From Streptomyces sp. Go-475 (lineage in GTDB: Bacteria; Actinomycetota; Actinomycetes; Streptomycetales; Streptomycetaceae), in contig NZ_CP026121.1 in NCBI RefSeq assembly GCF_003330845.1, positions 434,001 through 498,000 of the forward strand: 64,000 bases of DNA. The letters run 5' to 3'. How positions within the stretch are numbered: position 1 is the stretch's first letter; each line of letters starts with the position of its first letter. The notes under the pieces are model-generated. The model worked only from the letters and a program-made list of their open reading frames with translations. It did not search any database and was not told where the DNA came from. Shown one piece after another: positions 26,621 through 35,264 of this stretch. Made by a program: the position numbers and the translations under genes.

Positions 26621-28995
26621 CACACGTCCTGCGCGTTCCCCCGCCCGCCGCTCCCCCGCTGACCGGGCACCTGCCCTTCACGGACGCGCCCGGCGTCCCC
26701 GACCCGATCGGCGTCACCAGCCGCTGGCTCACCCGGGGCGGCCGCCCCTGGTTCCCGGTCTCCGGCGAGTTCCACTACTCCCGCTACCCGCACCGGCAGT
26801 GGGAGGAGGAACTGCTGAAGATGAAGGCGGGCGGGGTGACCGCCGTCGCCTCCTACGTCATCTGGATCCACCACGAGGAGACCGAGGGCCGGGTCCGCTT
26901 CGACGGCGACCGCGACCTCCGGCGGTTCGCCGAGCTGTGCGCCCGCCACGACCTGGACTTCATCCCCCGCATCGGCCCCTGGTCGCACGCCGAGGTCCGC
27001 AACGGCGGCCTGCCCGACTGGCTCCTGGCCCGCGCCTGTACGCCCCGCACCGACGACCCGGCCTATCTGGAGCCCGTCCGCGCCTGGTTCACCGCGATCG
27101 CCGGGCAGTTGCGCGGTCTGGACCGGGCGGGCGGCGGCCCGATCGTCGCGATCCAGATCGAGAACGAGCTGTACGACCAGCCGGGCCACCTGCGCACGCT
27201 GAAGCGCCTGGCCCAGGAGGCGGGGCTGAGCGCGCCGCTGTGGACGTCGACCGCGTGGGGCGGCGTGCAGCTCCCCGGCGACGAGCTGCTTCCCCTGTTC
27301 GGCGGGTATCCCGAGGCGTTCTGGACGGAGGCGGACGGCGGCTGGCCCGACACCTGCCGCAAGCACTTCTTCTTCACCCACGAACGCGACGACGAGGGCA
27401 TCGGCGCCGACCTGCGGCCCACGACCGTGCGCGGCGCCGCTCCGGCACCGAAGGACCGGTTCCCCTGGGCCACCTGCGAGTTGGGCGGCGGAATGGCGGT
27501 GGCGTATCACCGGCGGCCCCGGGTGGAGGCCGCCGACATCGCCGCGCTCGGCCTCACGAAGATCGGCTGCGGTTCGGTGTGGCAGGGCTACTACATGTTC
27601 CACGGCGGCACGAACCCGGCCGGCGAGGCGACGACCCTCCAGGAGTCGCACGCCACCGGCTACCCCAACGACCTGCCGGTCCTGACCTACGACTTCCAGG
27701 CCCCGCTCGGCGAGTACGGCCAGGTGCGGCCCTCCTACCACGAACTGCGCCTGCAGCACCTGATGCTGGCGGACTTCGGGCACCTGATCGCCCCCATGGA
27801 GTCCGTGCTGCCCGAACGGCGGCCGACCGGGCAGCACGACCGGGACACCCTGCGCTGGGCCGTCCGCAGCGACGGCGGCGCGGGCTTCCTCTTCGTGACC
27901 AACCACCAGCCGCACGAGCCGCTGCCGGACCACCCGGACACCACCTTCACGGTCGAATTCCCCGAGGCGTCCGCGCTGACGCTGCCGAGCACCCCCGTCA
28001 CCGTGCCCTCCGGGGCCTCCTTCTGCTGGCCGCTGCGGCTGGACCTGGCCGGTGTGCGGCTGGAGTGGGCCACCGCGCAGCCGGTGTGCACCGTCGAGAC
28101 GGCCGGCCGTACCGTCCTGGTGCTGGCCGCGACGGACGGCATCGCGCCCGAACTCGCCCTGGACGCCGACACGGTGGCGTCCGTCGCCACGCCGTCCGGG
28201 GAGGTCACGCCGGTCAACGGCCGGATCCTGGTCGGCGGTCTGCGGCCGGGCACCGACGCGCTGGTCGAGGTGGACGCGGCCGACGGTTCACGCGTCGGGC
28301 TGCTGGTCCTGGACGCGGCGACGGCCCGGACCGTCTACCGGGGACCGGCCTGGGGAGCCGAGCGGCTGGTGCTGTGCGGGGACGGCGTCGTCTTCGACGG
28401 GGACGAGGTACGGCTGCACAGCCCGGCCGCCGAGCCCTCGTTCGCGGTGCTGCCCGCGCCCGACTCGCCCCTGGTGGTGGAGGGGGTGCGGGTGCGGGAG
28501 GCGCCGGACGGCGTGTTCCGCCGCTGCACGATCGAGGCGGGGCCGGTCGCGCACACCGCCGCGACCGTCACGGCCGTCAGGCCCGCCGGTCCGGCGCCCG
28601 AGCCCGTGACCGGCGTGCTGGGCCGGGCCAGTGTGCCCGCGGACAAGCAGGTGGAGGCGCTGGCCGCCGAGTACCGCGTCGACGTACCGGACGACCTGCT
28701 GCGCGATCCCGCCGGTGTGCTGCTGCGGCTGCGCTGGACGGGTGACCTGGCCCGGGCCCACGTGGGGCAGGTCCTGGTCGCCGACCAGTTCTACTCGGGC
28801 CGGGTCTGGGACATCGGCCTGGACCGGCTGCCCGCCGACGAGTCGCGGGAGCGGGGTCTGCGGCTGACGGTGCTGCCGCTGGCCGCGGACGCGCCGGTAC
28901 ATGTGCCCGGGCAGGTGGGTGACGCCTGGCGGGCGGCCGGGGTGCAGGGCGCCGAGTGGGTGCTCACCCGTACGTGGGCGGTGCGGACGGGCTGA
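26617..28995 (+). CDS. GH35-like glycoside hydrolase (long form)
   Basis: A 792-residue member of a divergent GH35 branch. Barrel motifs: FPVSGEFHYSRYPHRQWEEEL, acid/base E184 in AIQIENELYDQPG and probable nucleophile E288 in ATCELGGGM, then YYMFHGGTNPAGE. The nucleophile region differs from the compact enzyme beside it (CELGGGM instead of CAEFWIGWF), so the substrate is probably different. Long C-terminal beta domains follow from about residue 420. It overlaps the upstream GH35 by four bases, showing coupled production. No signal peptide, so cytoplasmic like its neighbour. Confidence 0.8.
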   Translation: MTHVLRVPPPAAPPLTGHLPFTDAPGVPDPIGVTSRWLTRGGRPWFPVSGEFHYSRYPHRQWEEELLKMKAGGVTAVASYVIWIHHEETEGRVRFDGDRDLRRFAELCARHDLDFIPRIGPWSHAEVRNGGLPDWLLARACTPRTDDPAYLEPVRAWFTAIAGQLRGLDRAGGGPIVAIQIENELYDQPGHLRTLKRLAQEAGLSAPLWTSTAWGGVQLPGDELLPLFGGYPEAFWTEADGGWPDTCRKHFFFTHERDDEGIGADLRPTTVRGAAPAPKDRFPWATCELGGGMAVAYHRRPRVEAADIAALGLTKIGCGSVWQGYYMFHGGTNPAGEATTLQESHATGYPNDLPVLTYDFQAPLGEYGQVRPSYHELRLQHLMLADFGHLIAPMESVLPERRPTGQHDRDTLRWAVRSDGGAGFLFVTNHQPHEPLPDHPDTTFTVEFPEASALTLPSTPVTVPSGASFCWPLRLDLAGVRLEWATAQPVCTVETAGRTVLVLAATDGIAPELALDADTVASVATPSGEVTPVNGRILVGGLRPGTDALVEVDAADGSRVGLLVLDAATARTVYRGPAWGAERLVLCGDGVVFDGDEVRLHSPAAEPSFAVLPAPDSPLVVEGVRVREAPDGVFRRCTIEAGPVAHTAATVTAVRPAGPAPEPVTGVLGRASVPADKQVEALAAEYRVDVPDDLLRDPAGVLLRLRWTGDLARAHVGQVLVADQFYSGRVWDIGLDRLPADESRERGLRLTVLPLAADAPVHVPGQVGDAWRAAGVQGAEWVLTRTWAVRTG

Positions 28996-29096
28996 GCTCC
29001 GGTGGCTTTCGAGGGCCTTCGGGCACCCGCCCGCCTATGCTGTGCTCCTGCCGGGCGGGTCAGCACCGCCGTACCGACATCGAGGACTCACCCGCC

Positions 29097-30167
29097 ATGA
29101 CACCGAGCGTCGCCGACGGCCCCGTCCCCAAGGGCCGCAGCAGGCGCAACTTCGCGGGGGCGCGGCCGGTGATGGCCGACGTGGCCCGGCTGGCCGGCGT
29201 CTCCAAGCAGACCGTCTCCCGGGTGCTCAACGACCATCCGGCCGTCCGCCCCGCGACGCGCGAGGCGGTCCTGGACGCCATGCGCACGCTCGGCTACCGG
29301 CCCAGCCGCAGCGCGCGGTCGCTGGCCAGCGGCCGGACCCGGATGCTCGGGGTCATCTCCTTCGACGCCGCCCGGTACGGGCCCGCCGCCATCCTGACCG
29401 CGATCAACACCGCGGCTCAGGACGCCGGTTACCTCGTCAGCTCCATCGCCCTGGACACCGCCGACCACGACACCGTCGTCGAGGCCGTGAACCGGCTGTC
29501 CGCCGAGGGCGCGGACGGCGTGATCGCGATCGCCCCGCAGCTGTGGGTGGGCCGGGCCCTGGCCGAGACGACCGATCTGGGCACTCCCCTGGTGGTGCTG
29601 GAGAACTCCCTCGACGACAGCACGCCCCTGGTCACCGGCGACTCCCGCACCGGCGCCCGCAAGGCCACCGAGCACCTCCTCGGTCTGGGGCACGCCACCG
29701 TCTGGCACATCGCGGGCCCGACCGGCTGGACCTCCGCCGACGCCCGGCTGGCGAGCTGGCAGGCGACGCTGCAGGCGGCCGGTGCCGACGTCCCGGCGCC
29801 TGTCGTCGGGGACTGGAGCGCCGACTCCGGCTACGAGCTGGGCCGCCGGCTGGCCCGGCGCCCGGAGGTGACGGCGGTCTTCGCCTCCAACGACCAGATG
29901 GCGCTGGGCCTGCTGCACGCCCTGCACGACTCCGGGCGGTCCGTCCCCGGGGACGTCAGCGTCGTCGGCTACGACGACATCCCCGAGGCCGCGCACCTCC
30001 TGCCCCCGCTGACCACCGTCCGGACCGACTTCGCCGAGATCGGCACGCGTTCCCTGCGGCTGCTGCTGGACCGCATCGACGGCCCCGGTGAGCGGCCGCG
30101 GGTCGACACGCTCGTCCCCGTGGACCTCGTGGTGCGGGCGAGCAGCGGCCCGGCGCCGGCGCGCTGA
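29097..30167 (+). CDS. LacI-family repressor of the GH35 island
   Basis: A 356-residue LacI protein. The helix-turn-helix starts unusually late, at about residue 27 (VMADVARLAGVSKQTVSRVLNDHPAVRPATREAVLDAM), after a basic N-terminal tail. The effector domain ends with VVGYDDIPEAAHLLPPLTTVRTDFAEIG. ATG 29097 has GAGGAC ahead; the frame is open farther upstream but without a good site. It stands 101 bases after the long GH35 gene. The palindrome ATGTTACCGGTAACAT before the transporter is the likely target. No second copy of that operator was seen before this gene. Confidence 0.9.
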   Translation: MTPSVADGPVPKGRSRRNFAGARPVMADVARLAGVSKQTVSRVLNDHPAVRPATREAVLDAMRTLGYRPSRSARSLASGRTRMLGVISFDAARYGPAAILTAINTAAQDAGYLVSSIALDTADHDTVVEAVNRLSAEGADGVIAIAPQLWVGRALAETTDLGTPLVVLENSLDDSTPLVTGDSRTGARKATEHLLGLGHATVWHIAGPTGWTSADARLASWQATLQAAGADVPAPVVGDWSADSGYELGRRLARRPEVTAVFASNDQMALGLLHALHDSGRSVPGDVSVVGYDDIPEAAHLLPPLTTVRTDFAEIGTRSLRLLLDRIDGPGERPRVDTLVPVDLVVRASSGPAPAR

Positions 30168-30174
30168 CGGGGAC

Positions 30175-32154
30175 TCAGCCGGTGCCCTCGGCGGCGGCGC
30201 GCTGCCAGGCCGACTCCCTCAGCAGCCGCAGGCCGTTGAGGCCGACGAGGACCGTGGAGCCCTCGTGGCCCGCGACGCCCAGCGGCAGCGGCAGGTTCCC
30301 GGCCAGGTCCCAGATGACGAGGCCGGTGATGAACACCCCGGCGATGACGAGGTTCTGGACGACCAGCCGACGGGCGCGGCGGGAGAGGGCGACGGTGGTG
30401 GGGACGGCCGCGAGTTCGTCGCGCACGATCACGGCGTCGGCGGTCTCCAGGGCGAGGTCGGAGCCCGCGCGGCCCATGGCGATGCCGGTGTGGGCGGCGG
30501 CCAGGGCGGGCGCGTCGTTGACGCCGTCCCCGACCACCAGCACCTTGCGGCCCGTGCTCTCCAGCTCCTGCACGGCGGCCATCTTGTCCTGCGGCAGCAG
30601 CCCGGCGCGGACATCGGTGATGCCGGCCTCGGCGGCGAGGTGCGCGGCGGCCCGGGGGTTGTCGCCGGTGAGGAGCGCCGGGGCGGTGCCGGTGAGCGTG
30701 GTGAGCGCGGCGACGGTGGCGGCGGCGTCCGCGCGCAGCCGGTCGGCGATGCCGAGCAGGCCGGCGGGGGCGCCGTCGACGACGACCAGGACGGCGGTAC
30801 GGCCGGACTCCTCCAGTTCGGCCGCCGCCCGGGCGGCTTCGCCGTCGGCGTCGTCCAGCAGCCGGGCCGGTGCGCCGACCGCGACCGTACGGCCGCTGAC
30901 GACGGCGGTCACGCCCACACCGGGCGCGGAGGTGAAGTCCCGCGCGTCCGGCAGGTCCAGGCCGCGTGCGCGGGCGGCGTCCACGACCGCCCGGGCCAGC
31001 GGGTGCTCGCTGGGCCGCTCGGCGGCCGCCGCCAGAAGCAGCACCTCCTGCTCTTCCAGGGCGGATCCGGGCAGTGGCCGTACGTCGGTGACGCGCGGGC
31101 TGCCCTCGGTCAGCGTGCCGGTCTTGTCCAGCGCGACCGCGTCCACCTGGCCGAGCCGCTCCATCACCACGGCGGACTTCACCAGCACGCCGTGCCGTCC
31201 GGCGTTGGCGATGGCCGACAGCAGGGGCGGCATGGTGGCCAGCACGACCGCGCACGGCGAGGCCACGATCATGAACGTCATGGCGCGCAGCAGCGCGTCG
31301 GTGAGCTGTTCGCCGAAGGCGAGCGGCACCAGGAAGACGGCCAGGGTCGCGGCCACCATGCCCAGCGAGTAACGCTGTTCGACCTTCTCGATGAACAGCT
31401 GCGTGGGCGCCTTGGTCTCGGACGCCTCCTCCACCATGCGGACGATGCGGGCGATCACCGAGTCGGAGGCGTCGCGCTCGACCCGGATCCGCAGGGCGCC
31501 GGTGCCGTTGAGGGTGCCCGCGAAGACCTCGTCGCCCTGCTCCTTGGCGACGGGGAGCGGCTCGCCGGTGATGGTCGCCTGGTCGACCTCGCTCGCCCCT
31601 TCCAGGACCCGGCCGTCGGCGCCGACGCGCTCTCCGGGGCGGACGAGGACGGTGTCGCCGACGGACAACTCCTCCACGGGCACGGTCTGTTCGCCGCCGT
31701 CCGGGGTGAGCCGGGTGGCGGTGGCGGGGGCCAGGTCGAGCAGGCCGCGGACGGAGTCGGCGGTGCGGGCCGTGGCGAGGGCCTCCAGGGCGCCGGAGGT
31801 GGCGAAGATGACGATGAGCAGGGCACCGTCCATCACCTGCCCGATGGAGGCCGCGCCCAGGGCGGCGACGACCATCAGCAGGTCGACGTCGAGGGTGCGT
31901 TCCTTCAGCGCCTTGAGGCCTTCCCAGCCCGGCTCCCAGCCGCCCGTGGCGTAGGACAGCGCGTACAGCGGGCCCCATGTCCAGGCGGGGGCGCCGGTCA
32001 GCTGGAGGGGCAGCGCGAGCAGGAAGAAGACGGTGGCCGCCGCGGCCCAGCGCGCCTCGGGCAGCGCGAGCACACGGGTACGCCGCCGGGGGACGGCACC
32101 GACCCGAGCGGGCTTCGCCCGGTCGACCGGCTGCGGCGTGAGGGTGGAGGTCAT
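30175..32154 (-). CDS. P1B-4 type heavy-metal ATPase
   Basis: A 659-residue metal-pumping ATPase. It lacks the N-terminal metal-binding domain and has SPC (S299-P300-C301) in the membrane path instead of CPC, together with HEGST (630-634) in the last helix; this pair defines the P1B-4 group, which exports cobalt, iron(II), nickel or zinc. The actuator loop TGE (196-198), phosphorylation site D343 in DKTGTLTEG and hinge GDGVNDAPAL are intact. ATG 32154 is preferred over an upstream in-frame ATG lying inside the operator. An ArsR/SmtB-type operator lies just upstream. Confidence 0.9.
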   Translation of the reverse strand: MTSTLTPQPVDRAKPARVGAVPRRRTRVLALPEARWAAAATVFFLLALPLQLTGAPAWTWGPLYALSYATGGWEPGWEGLKALKERTLDVDLLMVVAALGAASIGQVMDGALLIVIFATSGALEALATARTADSVRGLLDLAPATATRLTPDGGEQTVPVEELSVGDTVLVRPGERVGADGRVLEGASEVDQATITGEPLPVAKEQGDEVFAGTLNGTGALRIRVERDASDSVIARIVRMVEEASETKAPTQLFIEKVEQRYSLGMVAATLAVFLVPLAFGEQLTDALLRAMTFMIVASPCAVVLATMPPLLSAIANAGRHGVLVKSAVVMERLGQVDAVALDKTGTLTEGSPRVTDVRPLPGSALEEQEVLLLAAAAERPSEHPLARAVVDAARARGLDLPDARDFTSAPGVGVTAVVSGRTVAVGAPARLLDDADGEAARAAAELEESGRTAVLVVVDGAPAGLLGIADRLRADAAATVAALTTLTGTAPALLTGDNPRAAAHLAAEAGITDVRAGLLPQDKMAAVQELESTGRKVLVVGDGVNDAPALAAAHTGIAMGRAGSDLALETADAVIVRDELAAVPTTVALSRRARRLVVQNLVIAGVFITGLVIWDLAGNLPLPLGVAGHEGSTVLVGLNGLRLLRESAWQRAAAEGTG

Positions 32155-32203
32155 CAGGGGGTCCTTCAGGCGGGGACGCGGGGACTCCTCACCATACAGG
32201 AAC

Positions 32204-32223
32204 ACATGAAGACTGATTCATGT
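32204..32223 (-). promoter_or_regulatory. ArsR/SmtB-type operator before the metal ATPase
   Basis: ACATGAA-N6-TTCATGT is a perfect inverted repeat and matches the TGAA-N6-TTCA core bound by metal-sensing ArsR/SmtB repressors such as CzrA and NmtR. It lies 49 bases before the ATPase start. No such sensor is encoded beside it; the short ArsR gene at 10403 lacks visible metal ligands. Confidence 0.65.
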
Positions 32224-32246
32224 CTTCATTCTGAAGCCGTGGGCCC

Positions 32247-32278
32247 GGGCCCTTGCGCGGCCGGTCGCGCAAGGGCCC
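32247..32278 (-). terminator. Terminator of the 13-gene amine operon
   Basis: Arms GGGCCCTTGCGCG (32247-32259) and CGCGCAAGGGCCC (32266-32278) pair perfectly over 13 bases around a six-base loop, seven bases after the stop of the flavin oxidase at 32286. It also separates this operon from the ATPase promoter. Confidence 0.75.
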
Positions 32279-32285
32279 ACGGGGA

Positions 32286-33569
32286 TCAGCGCAGCTTGTC
32301 CTTCGCCTTGTAGTAGGCGCCGCCGAACGGCAGGAACCAGGGGGTGCCGTTGTAGAAGGGGACCGGGACCTTCGGGAAGCCGAGGCCGCGCAGCGGGTTG
32401 GCCTCCGGACGGCCGTCCATCATCTCGGCGACCGCGCGGCCCATGTAGGTGGCCATCTGGACGCCGTGGCCGCAGTAACCCATGGAGTAGTACAGGCCGT
32501 TCGCCTCGCCCGCGTGCGGCAGGCGGTCCCAGGAGAAGCCGACCATGCCGCCCCACACGTAGTCGATCCGCACCCCGGCGAGCTGCGGGAAGATCTCGGT
32601 CATCTCCCGCTTCAGGATGTCGCCGCTCTTGACGTCGGAGGCCGGGTCGGACGGGGCGAAGCGGGCCCGCCCGCCGAAGGCGAGGCGGTGGTCGGGGGTG
32701 AGGCGGATGTAGTGGCCGATGTTCTTGGAGTCGACCACCAGACGGCCGTTGGGGATCAGCGCCTTGGCGCGTGCCTCGCCGAGCGGCTCGGTGACGACGA
32801 TGAAGCTGCCCACGTTGATGAGCCGCTTGCGGAACCAGGGCAGCGCCTTGTCGGTGTAGGCGTCGGTCGCGGCCATGACCTGCTTGGCGCGGATGCCGCC
32901 GTGGAGCGTCTCGACCACGAAGCCGCCGCCCGGCAGGCGGGTGAGGCCGGTGGCCGCGTTGCGCTCGTGGATCTCCGCACCGGCCCGTTCGGCGGCCTCC
33001 GCGAGGCCGTGCACGTACTTGCCGACGTGCAGGGCGGCGCTGAGCGGGTCGAGCAGGGCGCCGTGGTAGTAGTCCGAGCCCAGCTCCGACTTCAGGTCGG
33101 CGCGGGTCAGCAGCTGGGTCTCGTGGCCGAAGTTGTCGGCCAGGTCGCGCTGGGTGGCCCGCATCGACTCGAAGTGCTGCGGCTTGAAGGCCACTCCGAG
33201 CCGGCCGGCCCGGTGGAAGTCGCAGTCGATCTCTTCCGTCCGCGTGATCTCCTCGACCACGTCGACCGCCTCGCGGAAGGAGTCGTACAGCTCGCGGGCA
33301 CGCTCCTGGCCGTAGCGCTTGCGGGCCTCTCCGGGGCTGATGGTGAGGCCCTGGGTGCACATGCTGCCGTTGCGGCCGGAGGCGCCCGAGCCGACCTTGT
33401 CCTTCTCGACGAGGACGACCCGGGCTCCCTTGCGGGCGGTGTGGTAGGCGGTGGACAGGCCGGTGAGGCCGCCGCCGATGACCACCACGTCCGCCTCGTC
33501 GGGCAGGTCCTGCCCGGACCGGTCGGGCAGGGCGGGGGCGGTGTCGAGCCAGTAGGGGATCTGCTTCAT
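32286..33569 (-). CDS. FAD-dependent amine oxidase, PuuB-like
   Basis: A 427-residue flavoprotein of the DAO family (gamma-glutamylputrescine oxidase-like). The FAD site is VVVIGGGLTGLSTAYHTARKGARVVLVEKD, followed by GSGASGRNGSM and the C-terminal YVWGGMVGFSWDRLPHAG. It would oxidise a primary or secondary amine to an imine/aldehyde, releasing peroxide. I start at ATG 33569. It is the last gene of a 13-gene operon encoding an ABC amine importer, and lies 28 bases after a HAD gene. The glutamylating partner PuuA is absent from the window, so the true substrate need not be gamma-glutamylputrescine. Confidence 0.82.
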   Translation of the reverse strand: MKQIPYWLDTAPALPDRSGQDLPDEADVVVIGGGLTGLSTAYHTARKGARVVLVEKDKVGSGASGRNGSMCTQGLTISPGEARKRYGQERARELYDSFREAVDVVEEITRTEEIDCDFHRAGRLGVAFKPQHFESMRATQRDLADNFGHETQLLTRADLKSELGSDYYHGALLDPLSAALHVGKYVHGLAEAAERAGAEIHERNAATGLTRLPGGGFVVETLHGGIRAKQVMAATDAYTDKALPWFRKRLINVGSFIVVTEPLGEARAKALIPNGRLVVDSKNIGHYIRLTPDHRLAFGGRARFAPSDPASDVKSGDILKREMTEIFPQLAGVRIDYVWGGMVGFSWDRLPHAGEANGLYYSMGYCGHGVQMATYMGRAVAEMMDGRPEANPLRGLGFPKVPVPFYNGTPWFLPFGGAYYKAKDKLR

Positions 33570-33597
33570 GGCGTACGTCCTCACATCCGTCCGGGGT

Positions 33598-34263
33598 TCA
33601 GCAGCCGAGCAGCTTCGGCAGGCCCGACAGGTCGGGCAGCTCGTCGTACGGCTGGTAGTCGGCGCTGCCGGGGCGGCCGAAGCGGTTGATCCACACCCGG
33701 CGCTTCAGGCCGAGGTCGCGGGTCGGGATGTGGTCGTACTCCCAGCCCTGGGCGGTGTGGATGACCTGGGACGGCTCGACGCCCATGGTCGTGAAGGCGT
33801 GCTCGAACGTCTGCCGGTCCGGCTTGTAGGCGCCGGCCTGCTGGGCGGTGATGACGTGGTCGAACTCCACGCCGATGTTTTCCACGTTCCGCGCGATCAG
33901 GTTGTCGTCGGTGTTGGAGATGATGGCGATCTCGTACCTGGTCTTCAGCGCGCGCAGGGCCTCCGGGACCTCCGGGAAGGGGCCGAAGGTGGGGACGGCC
34001 TCGACGAGGGCGTCGCCGTCGGACTCGCGGTACTCCAGGCCGTGCAGGCGCATGGCGTTGCGCAGGCTGGAGTGGAGGATCTCGTGGTACGGGCGGTAGG
34101 CCTCCAGGACGGCCTGGAAGCGCATGACGCGGAAGTCGTCGAGGAACTCGTCGACGTCCAGGTTGTCCAGGTCCAGCCGGTCCTCCAGGACCTTCAGGGT
34201 GGTCGGGCCGAGCTGGAAGTCGACGAGGGTGCCGTAAGCGTCGAAGGTGACGATCTCTCGCAT
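33598..34263 (-). CDS. HAD hydrolase, haloacid dehalogenase type II
   Basis: A 221-residue HAD-superfamily enzyme. Motif I is VTFDAYGTLVDF with nucleophile D8, motif II SNTDDN, motif III AYKPDRQTFEHA with its lysine, and motif IV WEYDHIPTRDLG. It looks like the L-2-haloacid dehalogenase subfamily, but many members act on other small acids or phosphates. Its place between an amine oxidase and an aldo/keto reductase suggests a role on a pathway intermediate. ATG start at 34263, 62 bases after the reductase gene on the same strand. Confidence 0.8.
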   Translation of the reverse strand: MREIVTFDAYGTLVDFQLGPTTLKVLEDRLDLDNLDVDEFLDDFRVMRFQAVLEAYRPYHEILHSSLRNAMRLHGLEYRESDGDALVEAVPTFGPFPEVPEALRALKTRYEIAIISNTDDNLIARNVENIGVEFDHVITAQQAGAYKPDRQTFEHAFTTMGVEPSQVIHTAQGWEYDHIPTRDLGLKRRVWINRFGRPGSADYQPYDELPDLSGLPKLLGC

Positions 34264-34325
34264 GGTGTTCAGCCTCGATTTCGGGATGTCACAAGGGCGT
34301 TCAGTAGGGGGTTCACAGGGGGGGT

Positions 34326-35264
34326 TCAGACGATTCGTTCGCCGGGGATGACGATCGCGTCGAGAGCGGCCAGGTCGGCCGCGTCGGGTGTCCAGTCGGC
34401 CGCCGCGGCGTTGGCGGTGACCTGGGCGGGAGTCATCGCGCCGCAGATCACGGATCCGACGGCGGGGAGCGCGGCCAGTGCGCCGACGGCGACCTGGAGG
34501 AGGGTGAGTCCGCGCTCGGCGCCGTACGCGGTGAGCGCCTCGACGCGGTCCAGGGCCGCGTCGGTGAGCCAGCCCCGCCGCCAGGACAGCCGGCTGCCGG
34601 GCGGGGGTTCCTCGCCCCGCCGGTACTTGCCGCTGAGCAGGCCGTTGGCCAGCGGGTAGTACGGCAGGAGGCCCAGGCCGTGCCGCAGGCAGGCCGGGAT
34701 CAGGTCGGCCTCCACGCTGCGGTCGAGCAGGTGGTAGCGGGCCTGGGTGGACACGAAGGCGTCGGTGAGCTGCTCGGCCGGGAGGTTGGAGCAGCCGATG
34801 TACCGGATCTTGCCCTCGGCCACGAGTTCCTGAAGGGCGGCGATGGTCTCCTGGAGCGGGGTGACGCCGTCCGGCTCGTGGTACTGGTACAGGTCGATCC
34901 GGTCGGTGCCGAGCCGGCGCAGGGAGGCCTCGACGGCGTGCCGGATGTAGGGGCGGGCGCCGCGCGGACCGTACCGGTCGGCCTCGGGGCCCATCTCCAT
35001 GCCGAACTTGGTGGCGAGGACGACGTCGTCGCGGCGGCCCTTGAGGGCGGCGCCGAGGAGGCGTTCGCCGTCGCCACGGGAGCCGCCGCTCTCGCCGAAC
35101 CCGCCGTACGTGTCGGCCGTGTCGAACAGGGTGATCCCGGCGTCGAGGGCGGCGTGGACGACGGCCTTGGTGCCGTCCCCGTCGAGGCGGGAGCCGAAGT
35201 TGTTGCCGCCGACGCCGACGACGGAGACGGCCGGGCCGCGTTCGCCCAGGGTGCGGTACCTCAT
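34326..35264 (-). CDS. Aldo/keto reductase
   Basis: A 312-residue NADPH-dependent reductase of the AKR family. The catalytic tetrad is complete: D48 and Y53 ([10 protein letters not shown]), K86 (VLATKFGM) and H129 (LYQYHEPDG). The phosphate-binding end ([17 protein letters not shown]) is also normal. ATG 35264 overlaps the aldehyde dehydrogenase stop (ATGA). Paired with an aldehyde dehydrogenase it could reduce the same aldehyde intermediate, giving the cell an oxidative and a reductive exit; this is inference from position. Confidence 0.85.
   Translation of the reverse strand: MRYRTLGERGPAVSVVGVGGNNFGSRLDGDGTKAVVHAALDAGITLFDTADTYGGFGESGGSRGDGERLLGAALKGRRDDVVLATKFGMEMGPEADRYGPRGARPYIRHAVEASLRRLGTDRIDLYQYHEPDGVTPLQETIAALQELVAEGKIRYIGCSNLPAEQLTDAFVSTQARYHLLDRSVEADLIPACLRHGLGLLPYYPLANGLLSGKYRRGEEPPPGSRLSWRRGWLTDAALDRVEALTAYGAERGLTLLQVAVGALAALPAVGSVICGAMTPAQVTANAAAADWTPDAADLAALDAIVIPGERIV

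Noticed and set aside
32286..33569. Classical Puu putrescine route
   Set aside because: PuuB-like oxidase and dehydrogenase exist, but no gamma-glutamylputrescine synthetase or gamma-glutamyl-GABA hydrolase lies in the window.
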